Of a stretch of 64,000 nucleotides of DNA, positions 13,276-25,400 are shown one piece after another; positions within the stretch are counted from its first letter, which is position 1, and every line of letters starts with the position of its first letter. The position numbers were made by a program, and so were the translations under genes. The stretch comes from Achatina immaculata. Taxonomy: Eukaryota; Mollusca; Gastropoda; Stylommatophora; Achatinidae. The stretch spans positions 37,908,584-37,972,583 of the forward strand of contig CM019719.1 in the NCBI GenBank assembly GCA_009760885.1, read 5' to 3'. The notes under the pieces are model-generated. The model saw only the letters and a list, made by a program, of their open reading frames with translations, was not told where the DNA came from and searched no databases.

Positions 13276-16083
13276 TATGACAAGGGAGACTCATCAGCCA
13301 TTGATAGATGGCAGTGGCAATATACTGACCCTTGTCTTATTCTACCTTCATGAAGATAAGGTATAAATACCAGTATAAACTTATAAGCAGAAGTAATAAT
13401 TTAAGTGCTGACAGTCCCCTGGGAACAACTGTGTTAAGAACACACTTATCTTAAAATAGTCTTTGTGAGACAGGGAACATAGATCCATTTGCTTAAAAAC
13501 TCAGACCTAGTTTTGTAACCCAGAAACTTGTAGCAATCAACACTAATTGTTATTTTTGTAAATTGTAATGTCAGGTTGGTGGATGGATGGGGACATGGAG
13601 ATTGCCGACAGAGATGAGGAAAATCTGGTGTGAAACCAATGAATCCAGGATGTGACAACCCTATGGGTCTTTACAACAATGGCTGTCAGAATGATGTAAA
13701 CAAAGCAGAGCCAGCAGACTATAGGTGGTGGGGAATGGGTATCATTCAGGCACTCATCAGATTCCTCATCCGAAAGTAAGAGTGTCTGAGAAACTGTCTA
13801 AAAGCCGTCTGGCCAGCTAGTGTTGCATGCTGGATCTGATAGAAGGGGCTTAAGTGCAGTCACCAGAGGCTGGAAAACAAAGTTTTGGTCAGGCCAGCCT
13901 ACACCATCTTCATGGTGGTCCCAGCAAGACCACAGTGTGCCCTAGCAAGGAAAGGTGCTGAAGTCAGAGGTACCCAGCCAAAAGGCACATCGCAAAAATC
14001 AGGGTACCACGCATAATCGCCAGTGTGCGTACAAAGAAGTGCTGACAGTGATGACAAGCTGTGGATGGCATGAAATCTGGAAGATTTTCAAAACATTATT
14101 AACTTGAAGCTGTAGCTTCTAATGTACAGTTTATTACTGTTTAACACAACAGAACAAAGTCTCTAAAGATAAGAAAAAGTATGATGCAAACACAATAAAA
14201 TTTTGTATGAAAATGTTTATTCTTGAATACAGATTCTACACACTAAAATATGTAAACAAACACATCTAAAAATAAAAAAAAACTTTAAAAATGATTATAA
14301 GCAGTTTGGTTCATTCAACCATTACTGACCCTATAAAAGACCAATGCACAGAATTTCAAGCCTTATCATCAGACATGACCAAAATAATACCAGTGTTTTA
14401 TGATCTTTTTATAAAAAAATCATTTAATAGCATCATTATTTTACTGGGGCTTCATGTTCAGTTATGGAGATGTGGACAATCAGCAGAAAAAAAAAACATT
14501 TTAGGACAATGCAATGTTTCAAAACCAGTTTGTTAAGACTGCATAATAAAGAAAAAGATATAAAAATTTCACAATGCTTTTATCACAAGGATTTTTATAT
14601 TGTTTACTCCATGCCCAAAAATGGAACTCAGTTGTATCATTGACAGAAGGGATTAAGGCATATTACTACAGTACTGGAAATGGTAAAAACAACTCTGATA
14701 AAGATCTAACAAATCCACAGGCTTCATAAAAAAAAAAAAAAAAGGGTTGAAAGATTTCACAATTGAACTCCACGAGCCCTTTGGATGGGTTTGTTGGAAA
14801 AATTATAAGTAAAATAACTAATTTTTGACAATTTAATTCACATTTTTGGGCACTCAGATTTTGAATTACAGTATAAGCTAAATATGTCTAGTATAATTTC
14901 CCAGTAAAAACATGGCTGACGTGTTTACCAAAAAATTGCTAATTTGGTCTTGAGTTTCTTTTGTCTAGTAGGAAAAAGGGTTAATCACAAAAACATTGGT
15001 CTTATGTAAGGTCTTCAAATGCCTTAGCATTTCAGAACTCTTGAATAACAAATTTAAAATAACAACAACAAAAACTTACAGTTGGCCATCATTTCCATCA
15101 GCTCTCTGTGAGCTAGGGGATGGTGGGGAGGGGGTACAATTAGCAAGCTGGATTCTCAAGATGAAAAAAAAAAAGGGTCCAACCTGACTCAAGTGTGATG
15201 TAGTAAAGTCAGCTGAAAAACACCAGGCACTTTACACTTGCCTTAAGGATCTGAGAATTCCTGCCTACACTAGAATACACCCTACACATGGCTTTACTGT
15301 AGCCAAGCAGATTGGGTACATGAAATCTGGTCCTATGTTACAGGGACAATATTTAGGCTAATCATTATGATGACTCTTCCAAACAAAGAATTCTATTTTA
15401 TAACTACTGCATGGAGTTTGAATTTCAAATAGAGGCTTCTGCACCCATTTTTTCCCCTAATATTATGTGCCCAATAAAAGTAGTTAAAAATTTACAATTT
15501 TCTAATGTGTTTATTACAAGTACCAAAACATTACTTCTAACTCAGTTATATTTTATACAACCAGCATCATCTATATGTAACCCAAAATGTATTACTACAG
15601 ACATTTTATGTTCACAATAAGCTGCCTTAATACCACTCTGTACATTTAAAAAAAAAAAAGAAGAAAAGAACAATGAAACACAGATAAGTAGAATGCCAAC
15701 TGTTAAAGACTTAGGATAAGGAAGCTGAAAAGCTCAAAAACTTTGGAAGAAAAGTTTGGTTATCATTGAAAGAATGTAGATTTTGATGGAGACAGATTTC
15801 AACTGTAAAGTTATCACTCAGCCTGTCCTGGGTCTGAAAATGTCCAAAGACTTATAAAGAAAGAAAAGCTCATGAAGAAATTAGGTGTTCACTTTTAAAC
15901 AACTGGAGCATGAATTGAGAAGGAGGGGGGGGGGATTTGAATGGAGACATTTAAAGGAGACAAATCTTGAGGTTCATGTGATGAGGATGAAGGCAGAAGA
16001 CAGCATTTTTATGAAAGCAAGAGTATGCTTGATAAAAGCCACTGGAGTTTACAATCTAAGGAGTAGAATTCTACACTCAGGTC
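13276..16083. other. Intergenic DNA without recognisable elements
   Basis: Low-complexity A-runs (about 14273-14288, 14729-14746, 15647-15665) and G-rich patches. I see no supported gene. Confidence 0.35.
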
Positions 16084-16270
16084 TGTATGCATGCACAATG
16101 ATCAGCGTAGCTATTCAACAGGACACGCAACATGTATGTCATGAACAATGATCACGGTAGCCATCAAACAAGACACTCAATCTGTATGTCCTGAACAATG
16201 ATCAGGGTAGCTATCCAAAATCACACTCACACTGTATGTCATGAAAAATGACCAGTTTGGCTATTCAACA
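16084..16270. repeat. 50-bp tandem repeat, about 3.7 copies
   Basis: Units begin tgtatgtcatgaacaatgat (variants tgtatgcatgcacaatgat, tgtatgtcctgaacaatgat) at 16084, 16134, 16184 and 16234. Copies are diverged at about 20% or less by eye, so the array is not young. No ORF of interest. Confidence 0.75.
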
Positions 16271-17154
16271 GACAAACTTCAAAGTTGAGCCTTGCAGTTA
16301 ATTTAACTTGATAAAAACCTAAGCTAAGAAAGATAATCAACATAAGCCATGGATAGTATGATAGCAGAAACCCAAGAAGTATTGCATTTCATAGCATTTG
16401 ATAACAGACTGACAAGACATTGTTAAATATCATCGGTGAGATCAAGTTCTACAAGTAATTTCTGAACACAGCAAAAAATTTCAAAGAATGTCCAAAGTTA
16501 GGAGGTGTGTGTTGATTGTCATGAATAACATTTCTTATGAATTCAAGAGCAGTAATAACTACAACTGAAAAGCAAGCACTAATGGTTCTTCAATGCCTGA
16601 CAAACTAATCTGATGATACAATATCTTCAAGCCTAAAAAATCAAAGTTTTTACTGTTCAGAAGAGGTACAATGGTAAAAGAAAAATTGACAGTAACAAAT
16701 CCAAAAAAACAAGTGAAGTACTAATGGCAGGTCTTTTATAGAACATTTGATGCTTTCACAAAAGAAATGTTCAGGTCATGGAACAAATCTACATGCTAAG
16801 GTTTGGTGCTAAAAAGGCAGCTTAATATTCAGTTATCCCACAGTGGTTCTATATATATATGTTGAAATGTACACAAACATAAGTAATATATACACTTTAT
16901 ACAGATCCTGTTCTGCTAAGTCAAAAGTAATGGCTGAATTCTGATTGAACACAACAGTTTCCAGAATAAATCTGAGAAATGTTGCCTTCATATCTTGTTG
17001 GTCCCAGAACTGGTATGGTCCTTACTCTTATGTCACATAAACATTTCTGTTGAGGAAGCAATGTCCAAGTCTATAAATTACAAAGGAAGTGGCTGGATGT
17101 TCAGCAGTAGGCATGCATTTTGTTGTACAGCTGTACTAAAAAGCAATGTTTATA
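16271..17154. other. Intergenic DNA
   Basis: No gene or repeat identified apart from a short TA run at 16851-16860. Confidence 0.35.
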
Positions 17155-17372
17155 TTTTGGACTACCAAAAATAGCACTAAGATGGACACCACAGGGGAAC
17201 AGAAGTAAGGGTAGACCAAAAGAGACATGGAGAACAACAACAGAAAGGATGTTGAGCAATAGAGGGCTCACCTGGGCAAGAGCAGAAAAAAAGGCGAAGG
17301 ACAGGCATTTGTGGAGGACCCTTGCGGAAGCCCCATGTGCCCTGGGCACTTAAGGTTCAGAGAGAGAGAGTA
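17155..17372 (+). mobile_element. LINE E1 3' end with (GA)n tail
   Basis: Encodes the last 64 or so residues of the E1 ORF2: LPKIALRWTPQGNRSKG, RPKETW, MLSNRGLTWARAEKKA and the ending APCALGT, then stop. Just after the stop comes ggttcagagagagagag, the E1 tail. The copy is 5'-truncated; the reading frame is intact over this short length. Confidence 0.9.
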
Positions 17373-18090
17373 AGATTTTGGCAACCTTGCTCACATGTTA
17401 ATAATTGCTAAGAGAGTGTTTATATTAGAAATGTGAGCTGCTAGTGAAGATGGAATTTATTTTTAATCAAATTATTTAAGATGTTTATTAAATTCTACTT
17501 CTGTACTAGCTACTCTGGTTTTTTTTGTTTTTTTTTGTTTTTTCCCTTCAAAATCCCATTTTAAAACCTGACCATAATTATTATTATTCAAATTTTTGTC
17601 CTACTGATAGCTGCGACTGTTTTTAACCTTTACCTTTTTATTTTTTAACAATGACAGTCTTTTACTGAAATGCACATACTAATTGAGCTACAAGCTGGAA
17701 ACAATACAGAATGTGATTAAAGGCAACTAAGCTTATAAAGAAAACAATCGGGCTTCATGGGGAAAATGTCCCATACTAGACTTCATTTTGGCTTATGCAT
17801 TTTTTGAAGTCTTGCTTAATGAGATTTTATCTTGTCAGAAGTCTCTAGTTTGCATCATCACAAAGTTGGCACTGAAGACAACTGATTTAGAGAGGTGATA
17901 TTGTCATTAACAATGAACAACAGCTAGTCAGGATCCTTTCTACTTTTATGCAGTGTACTAGGGGAAAGTAATCTGTAATCAGAGACTGGCATCCCCGAAC
18001 CCTGGACATTCCCATATGTGCTCTGCCTTCCATTCCAACATCCACTGAACCCTGGCCTGCTGATTGAACCAGTCACACACTGCTTGTAGG
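17373..18090. other. Intergenic DNA
   Basis: T-rich run at 17518-17544; no gene recognised. Confidence 0.35.
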
Positions 18091-18584
18091 CACTGTTCCC
18101 TCTAAGGGTTTGCGGCGTGTGGGCAAAATGTTCAGCTCATGTGCAAAAAAATATTCTGTGTGCAAATGTGCGCAGTAACGTGTATATATATATATATATA
18201 CGTATATGCGCACGCACCCACACTGTAAAGGCCTGTACATTTAATAACAGGATAGACCTGCTGTACTTTTCAGCAGTGGAAATTTATCTGCCCATTTATT
18301 CTCTGTGTGCCCACTTGCCTCATCACCATTCTGCTACAGTACTACCGAAACTACACGGTAAAAGATCAGTTGAAACATCCGATCCGAAAGTCATTTCTCA
18401 ACAAGAAAGAAACAGTAAAGGAAAAACATGTACCATCATTGTATTTTTCTTGGTTGCAGTTATAGCGCGGAGTAACATCTGGAAAGTGGAAATTAAAAGT
18501 AGCAGTTTTTTGCGCAGCTCCAAAAATTTTGTGCGCATGATGATTTTTTTATGCCCACGGCCGCACAGCCTAGAGGAAACAGTG
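18091..18584. mobile_element. hAT-type non-autonomous element
   Basis: Termini are inverted: left cactgttccctctaagg, right (reverse complement) cactgtttcctctaggc, both followed by a GC-rich block with CGGC and GTGGGCA. CAGTGTTCCCTCTAAG-type ends are characteristic of Tip100-like hAT elements. The flanking 8-mers cttgtagg and gttgtgcg agree at five positions, a weak TSD. The interior has a TA/CG dinucleotide stretch at 18181-18206 and no transposase. A truncated relative lies at 41947-42298. Confidence 0.7.
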
Positions 18585-20726
18585 GTTGTGCGGAAAAACG
18601 TCTCCTCCCCCCAACTCAATCATCCTCCTAATGTGATTGCTATCATTCAGCCAGATGTCCTCCATATGCAGCCTGTCCAAAGTGGCTCTTGCAATCTCCT
18701 CCTTATCCATTCTGAAGGTGCCCTGAATCACTGCCGTGCCTGCTAGCTTGTCAGAAGCATAAGAAGCAATTTCCCGGTTAGTGGAGCAGGGTGACTCACA
18801 TGGGGTCATTGTGACAGATTCCCAAAGCATGTTATAGAGAACTGAGAGAGTTTTTCTGCAAGGAGTGGGTCCAGCTTCTAGAGGGCTCTCATTTATCCAG
18901 TCTGACATGGATCTACTGCCCAGGTCATGCAGGAGCCAATGACAATGAGAAAGCTGACTAGGAGAAAATATGCAGTGACACTGTTTGCTTCCTGGCTAAC
19001 TGGATATGGACTGATTGTACAGATGAAGCTGCTGCTTAGATCTGTTTATAACAATTAATGAGAGCCACCATAACCCATCCCTATTCCAACATGATATTTG
19101 TGCAACAGCTTCCAAAAGCAACAAATGTGTCTGTTCTGTGCTTGAGTGACAGACCAGCTGAAACAGCTCACAAATCAGAAATGGTCAAGACCCTTTCCCA
19201 TCTCTCTGTTCATACTCCTAGCCTTGTTTACTAAGCAGAGCTTGGCATGGTACACATAGTGGTGGAGTCTGCAAAGAAACTTGCTTTTTGGGCCCACTTT
19301 GAATCTCCATGAAAACCACCGTAAGCCGCTGCCAATTCAATCCAGCATGATACATTTGTTTCATAATCTTCGTAGCATCAGTTGCTATGAATATTCTCTC
19401 CCAATTTCAGGAAAATAAAACAATGACAGCTATCAAAATTTCAAGTTTGCATCTACAGGCAACCAGAACCACAGTGCCTATTGAACTATAAATCAAACTA
19501 AGGACTGTGCTTGTTGCTAGCAAGATTAATAAGTAAAATTTTTCCAATACAGACCATGAGCAGCCATGTATGACAATACAGAGACATGCTGGGCACAGAA
19601 TGCTTGTGATATTTTCTATGACCTGTCAACACACCAGAGCAGAAATTGTCAATTTTTTTTTTCAACTCACTGTGCACTGAACAAGGCAAACAAACAAAAA
19701 ACTGCCCATGGCACTCATCTTTTTTTTTTTTTTCAAGGGAGGTTTTATTATTTGAAACTGAGCAAAACAACAACTTTTCTGACCCTCCCTCAAACTTCTG
19801 TGACACACAAGCTGGCAACTGCTGCATTAGATGGCAATGTAGTCAATATAACACCTGCTCACCTTTCCTAATCCAGCTCCAAAAGGAGAGGCAGGAGAGG
19901 TTTCATACAATGGACTGAATGGACCACTTCTGTCAGGATCAAACCACTTTTCTTTGAGCAACACATTTGCTGCTCAGGACACATACAATCTTACCAAGCT
20001 TTCATTTTCAAAATTAAATGGTCAGCCTTTGTTGCACATGTGGTGCAGCCACATGATGAAGGAGAAACACAGGGCCCCAAGGTATTATTATGTATGCCGA
20101 TTTGTGGACAACAGCCTCTTCCCTCACATCTGATGGATGCAATATCCATCCCACAGCATGGGTTTGGAAACACTGAACACTGCACATCTTCACGCAGGGG
20201 TATGAGCCCCAGACATAAATTAACAGGACTGCACCCTACTCCTTACCGCTGCACCCTCTGAAACACCCAGCTGCAAATGGGTACTAACCACAAAGTGAGG
20301 ATCCTGGCACCTGGATCCAATATGGTGCATGCCCCGTAACCTCTACCAGGCCTTGGGTCTTTAAGAAAGTCTTGGACACAACTGCCATAGCACTGGCTCA
20401 TGAGTTTCACCGAGCATCAGATTCAATGGTTGGGAGTGTAGACAAGGCTGGGCAAAAGAGCCAATCACTCATGCCCATGGTATCATCCCAAACCCAAACC
20501 ACCCCAAGGCATGAGATCCTATCTTTGGTGTCTGAAGACCAGGACATTCTCCACACTTGCAGGGATATGTAACAGACATGGTCTGCCACACCTTGACTGG
20601 CTCATACTTTAACAGTTGGTGACCCCAACAGATGTGTGCTCCAGTGGTAAGGTTTCATAGACCTTATTGAAAAAGGCATACTAAATAAAATATACTTCTC
20701 TGCCACAGCAGGAATTTACAATTATT
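18585..20726. other. Intergenic DNA with diverged SINE-like pieces
   Basis: Around 19550-19900 and 20190-20340 there are fragments like the S3 SINE body (for example cacccagctgcaaatgggta near 20259, compare the S3 core at 30198). A segment near 19250-19290 (gtggtggagtctgcaaagaa) recurs at about 44477 and 61060. No supported gene. A 112-codon open frame on the minus strand at 18570-18908 has no recognisable features. Confidence 0.4.
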
Positions 20727-20735
20727 ACTCCTTTT

Positions 20736-20843
20736 GGACGCAGCAGCAGCCGGCCATCTTGCTCACAACCGAGAGGCCTACAGGAGTGCTGTTTGGGAGG
20801 CAAAGTTCCGCAAGGGACATGCAAATGAATGAATGAATGAATG
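20736..20843 (+). mobile_element. LINE E2, 108-bp 5'-truncated insertion with TSD
   Basis: Contains the last codons of E2 ORF2 (segment ending KFRKGHANE) and the GAAT tail. It is flanked by the perfect direct repeat ACTCCTTTT at 20727-20735 and 20844-20852, proving it arrived as this short unit. It lies just downstream of bZIP-1. Confidence 0.9.
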
Positions 20844-21912
20844 ACTCCTTTTCAGATTCATGGCAGTATTCTGACGAAAATGAAAACAATGACAGAGCAG
20901 TTTTTTTTTTTTTTTATCTTAAGATGTCCAAGTTCAAATATTCTGTATAGTTCTAGTTTGTTGTAGCCATTGTTTGGGGATTGTAGCTGAATTCCAACTC
21001 TTTAATTTATATGACAAAAACCCACCTGACCAAGTTGTGTGGGATCATACTAAATTCTGAAAGGTTCTCCAGAAATATCCACACTGTTGCTTGAGGATGT
21101 CCGCTGAGGAAAGAAAAGCTCATTCACAGCTGTACCAAATAATGAAACAGCTGCAACCATAGAAGACATGAGCTTTTCATCAGCTTTTCTTCAATTAAAA
21201 CAACAAAATATAAAACAAAATTTGTTTCACAATAATAATAATAATAAAAATGTTCATCAGTAGCACCTACACCTTCTCTTACGCAAATTTCTGCATGTCC
21301 CCTGCCCCCCCCCCCCCCCCCCACTACAAATTATCCTGTCCCTTAATGTCAGAATTTAAAGATTGAAAATTTTTATCTGAGCAAAGTGCTCTTTGATGAG
21401 CTGATGTGCTGTGTGGTTGTTTTGCTTTCTAATTTGAAGGAGTTTTCATTTATAAGAGTTTTTGTAAGAACAATATCAACTAACAGCACAGGCTCCTAAT
21501 TAATAAAACAATGGCCTGAAAGGGGAAAAAGAAAAGAGACAGCAGTAGAAAAGCTTCAGAAACACATCTGAAGAAACAGAGTCTGCCCAAATAAAATATC
21601 TCCTCTCCCACATGCTGGATTAGAAATCATTACATAAAAATGGTGTTTACAAAGGGCTGCAACAGAAGAAAAAGTAACACTGTTTCATACTCAAAATCAC
21701 ATTTTGCAGCCCATAATCCTAAAATAAAAATTGAGTAATCGAATTGGGACCTTGGAATTAAATATTTTTTTATAATTAATTTTTCTTTCTTATTACCATT
21801 TTTTTTAGTTGTGCGGGTGGTGGGGGGGGGGGGGAGGGTGGGTGGTGTTGGTGTGTGTGTGTGTGTAGTAGTAGTAGTAGTAGTAGTAGTGTTGCATGTT
21901 GCCACGCAATTA
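20844..21912 (-). other. 3' UTR / downstream flank of bZIP-1
   Basis: No coding region. Contains poly-T at 20901-20917, ATA triplets near 21232-21246, a 20-base C-run at about 21303-21322 and the compound microsatellite at 21822-21889. I found no clear polyadenylation signal to fix the transcript end. Confidence 0.4.
21822..21889. repeat. Compound microsatellite in the bZIP-1 3' UTR
   Basis: A G-run is followed by (GT)n and then eight AGT triplets, all within 100 bases after the bZIP-1 stop codon on the transcript. In the RNA this reads ACT triplets, then AC repeats, then a C-run. Confidence 0.85.
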
Positions 21913-22475
21913 TCACTCTAACCTAGGCTTCTTCTCTGGTGGTGGCTTACAGATACTCTTTACATCAAGGTAAGTGCCGAGCACTGCTTCCATAGCTTCA
22001 TGCTGCTCTCTTTGGTTATTAGCTTCAATAGTCCATGCATCTACATAAGGCGTGGCAGGTGATAAAGAAACAGCTGAGTTGCTGCTCTTTACATGCTGGT
22101 CAGTCACAGGTGGATATACATTACAAGAGTCCACCTGTGCAAAACTAATTTCCTTCCTATCAACCTTTACTTCAGAACTGGAGTTAGGTAACTGATTTTC
22201 TTGAATACCAATATTAAAACCATCATAACTACCACAATTATCAACTCCATATTGGGTGCTTGTGGTCACAATCTCTGAGTGACCAGATTGAAGCTCCTCT
22301 CTTATTTCTTGTACTGATTTCATCTTAATAATAGGCAAATTAGTACTAAGTGAAAGTATGGTATTTATTATGGCCTCCTCAGTATTCCCCGAAAGTGTCC
22401 CATTCAAACAAGGTTCATCTGTGTCTATGAGTGCATTATTCCCGCTGGTCTCTACATTAGATTCATCTCCATGAT
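21913..22475 (-). CDS. bZIP-1 exon 4: C-terminal region
   Basis: 563 bp from acceptor ataatttcag to TGA at 21915-21913. No domain recognised; polar and Ser/Asn/Glu-rich with a Pro/Lys-rich end (PPPEKKPRLE). Confidence 0.85.
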
Positions 22476-25400
22476 CTGAAATTATGAGTAAAAAATATAA
22501 TTTATATACTTATGTAACATCAGCAATTACTATAACTTTTAATCTCTGACAAACATACTGAATAACTGATATGCAAATATCTGGATGAAGTGATATGCAA
22601 ACGTTTAGTTTTGGTGATAGTCTGTGGAGAAGAACAGATTTTGTCTGAAGTCAGTGTTGTGTAAGCCACCTACTCAAAGAAATGATGCATGGCTGATATC
22701 CCATTTTTCCTTTATTTAGCTAAAACCATATGTGCAGTGCAGTCCAATGTGCTTCACTATCCAGGCAGATATTCATATATTTATTACCAATTTTTAACGG
22801 CCTGATCAGCTTGCAAATCTCCATTATCTTCTGGTTGTGTGGACAGACCACTATCGACTAACTTGCACTCCCAGAAGATTCCATTAGTAAAATATAGAGA
22901 GAACACATTACGATTAACTAAAACTGCATGAGCTCCAAATTAACTCTATGATGAATGAGCATGGCTGGTGCTCATTATCTTGTGCTGTTTCCTCAGAAGG
23001 TTGACTAAATGGCCCTCCAATTTGCTCAAGACCCTTTCTGTTAAATAATGTTCTCTCTTCATTCATCAGATATACTGTCACCTTCTGCATGCAGCAGTAT
23101 GCATAATTGTGTATCTTGTTCTCATGCATTAAGTATCTGGTGCTCTGAACACAGAGCACAGGAGTAATGCAACTATAGTGATCTATTTCTCATGAAAAGA
23201 CAGTGGGTTATCCATTACACACCTGTTAACCCAACTGTAAAAAAGAATAGCTGACACATGTGTACTATGAAAACTGCCACTAGACTCACATCATGTTTCC
23301 CTTCAAAGTGAGGTACATGTGAGTATCCTTGACAACAGACATTCACATAAAAACCAGTCTCCTTGCAAAAAGAGAGTACACAAGCTCACAATGCTTGAGC
23401 AGATGAAAACAAAATTTGCAAGTTGCTGTTTCTGTAAGATATTTTTAAAATATCAGCCACTTACACTTCATAAAGAAAGGTTTACATGTGTTAGAATATT
23501 ACTCTATGAATGAAGGTGTGAGAGGACTGGTCAACAGTGATATATCTCTTCACTTGAAAGACTGTGGGCTCCTGACCCATTACAGATGCCTTCCAGTCAA
23601 CCCAGCTGTAAAAATGAGTACTCTGAAAGAAAAAGAGCTTCCTAAAATGGATGATATCTGCAGACACAGCAAGGCACACCAGACTGCACTACACAGATTG
23701 TTACCAATGACTGAGAAGAAAATGGTGTATCAAATGAAGGTCTAATCCCCTAAAATATGAGCCATCACTTAAATTCCACAGGGGATGAAACAACAAAATA
23801 CTCAAAAGAACATACATTTTAAAAAAAATTGCAATGCCATACATAATGTCAGCTGCAATCAAGGGTAACAATAATAATAACGCTACTTTTTGTCTTATAA
23901 GATGGTAGTGACTTAGATAGATGTTAGCTACCATAGGTTTTACTGAGCACATATTCTACCAATATTGGATTTGCGTAACTGACCACAGTAACAGAAGTGT
24001 CAGTATGTACAGAGTTTGACACCTTCATTGAACAGATATCCTGTTTTGTTTGGATAACTGATATGAAGCTAGTGCCTTCCTCATATTGCACTAACCCCTT
24101 CTCACATACTGCCAGTCAGCTCCAGACACACAAAGTCTATAAATCTGAACATCTAGCAGAACTGCAAGGTTTGCCAGAAGGAGGGTAAGGTAAAGATCTC
24201 ACCACCAACTACTTCAGAGTCCTGTTCCTCCCCCCCCCCCGGACCTTTCTTTCAAGATTTACTCCCATGGCTAACAGAAGGTAAACTACATCAGTAAATA
24301 AATATTACAAATTTTTCTCAACATTTTCACTCTTCTAATTCCTGTTAACTTACTTTTTTACTTAATTAAATCTAATTCAGCCGTGAGCAAACAATACTGT
24401 ATCTTCTTCGTTTGCTTCTACCACCTAGACTGCCCTGTGGTCCTACTGAATTTACGCCTGTGGTCCTCAATAGATCCTGTGGTCCCTGAAAGGACCACAT
24501 GAGATCCCCGAGAGGACGAGGTTCAGAGTATCGCAGACCTTGAGCCTGTATTCTTGGTGGGTCTCAGAAGTGGGAATGCGTGACACGGTGGTTTTCGTTG
24601 CACCAGTTTAATCTAGAGCTGGACTTTCTCACCGGAAAACCTCAGCGTGTTTTGGATATCAGTATATCCCCACTGGGTGAGAGGTGGTTGCTCATCTAGG
24701 CTAGAGCTGGACTTCCTCACCAGAAAACCTCGATTTTGAGATACTCATGTATCCCCACCGAGTGAGAGGTGGTTGCCCATCCAGTCTAGCATTTTACTTT
24801 CTCACTGGAAAACTTCAGCATGATTAGGATATGCATACATCCCTGCTGGGTGAGAAGTGGTTGCCTATCTAGACTGCACTGGTCCAATGTCTCCAACTTC
24901 AGCATTTTGTGGCTGTGGCCACTACCCTTCCTAGTTGTGACCATGATGGAGCTTTTGTCCAGGAGGACGAATCCTCGCCACTAGCGACTTCCACCCCTGG
25001 GTTGAGGCGGTTTAGGCATATTATCCCAGTATGGGCATGTTTAGGACGTGACCAACCTCTAGCGCAGAGGTACCATGACATGCGTAGCCATCGTTTCACC
25101 CTGGCGTAAGCCAGTTTAGGCATATTTCACCAGTATGGGTGTATATCAGACGTGACCGACCTCTAGAGCGGAGGTCCCGTGACATGAGTAGCCATCAAAT
25201 TTCAGCCCTGGTGTAAGCCAGTTTAGGCATATTTCGAATGAGGCTGGCCTCTAGAGCAGAGGTGCTGTGATATAAGTAACTCTTGCTGCAATACTACTGG
25301 ATATACCGATTAAGTTTCATTTTATCCTTTCCATCACCTTTTCACATCAGCGCCACACAGCAACCTTGATTGCTTTTCCACATTTTCTTCCTTGGCTGGA

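Noticed and set aside
18570..18908. 112-codon minus-strand open frame
   Set aside because: No domain, no splice signals, and it overlaps the end of a hAT element; not enough to call a gene.
21303..21322. Long C-run as a functional i-motif/G4 element
   Set aside because: Several C or G homopolymers occur in the window; length is unreliable and there is no link to a gene start.
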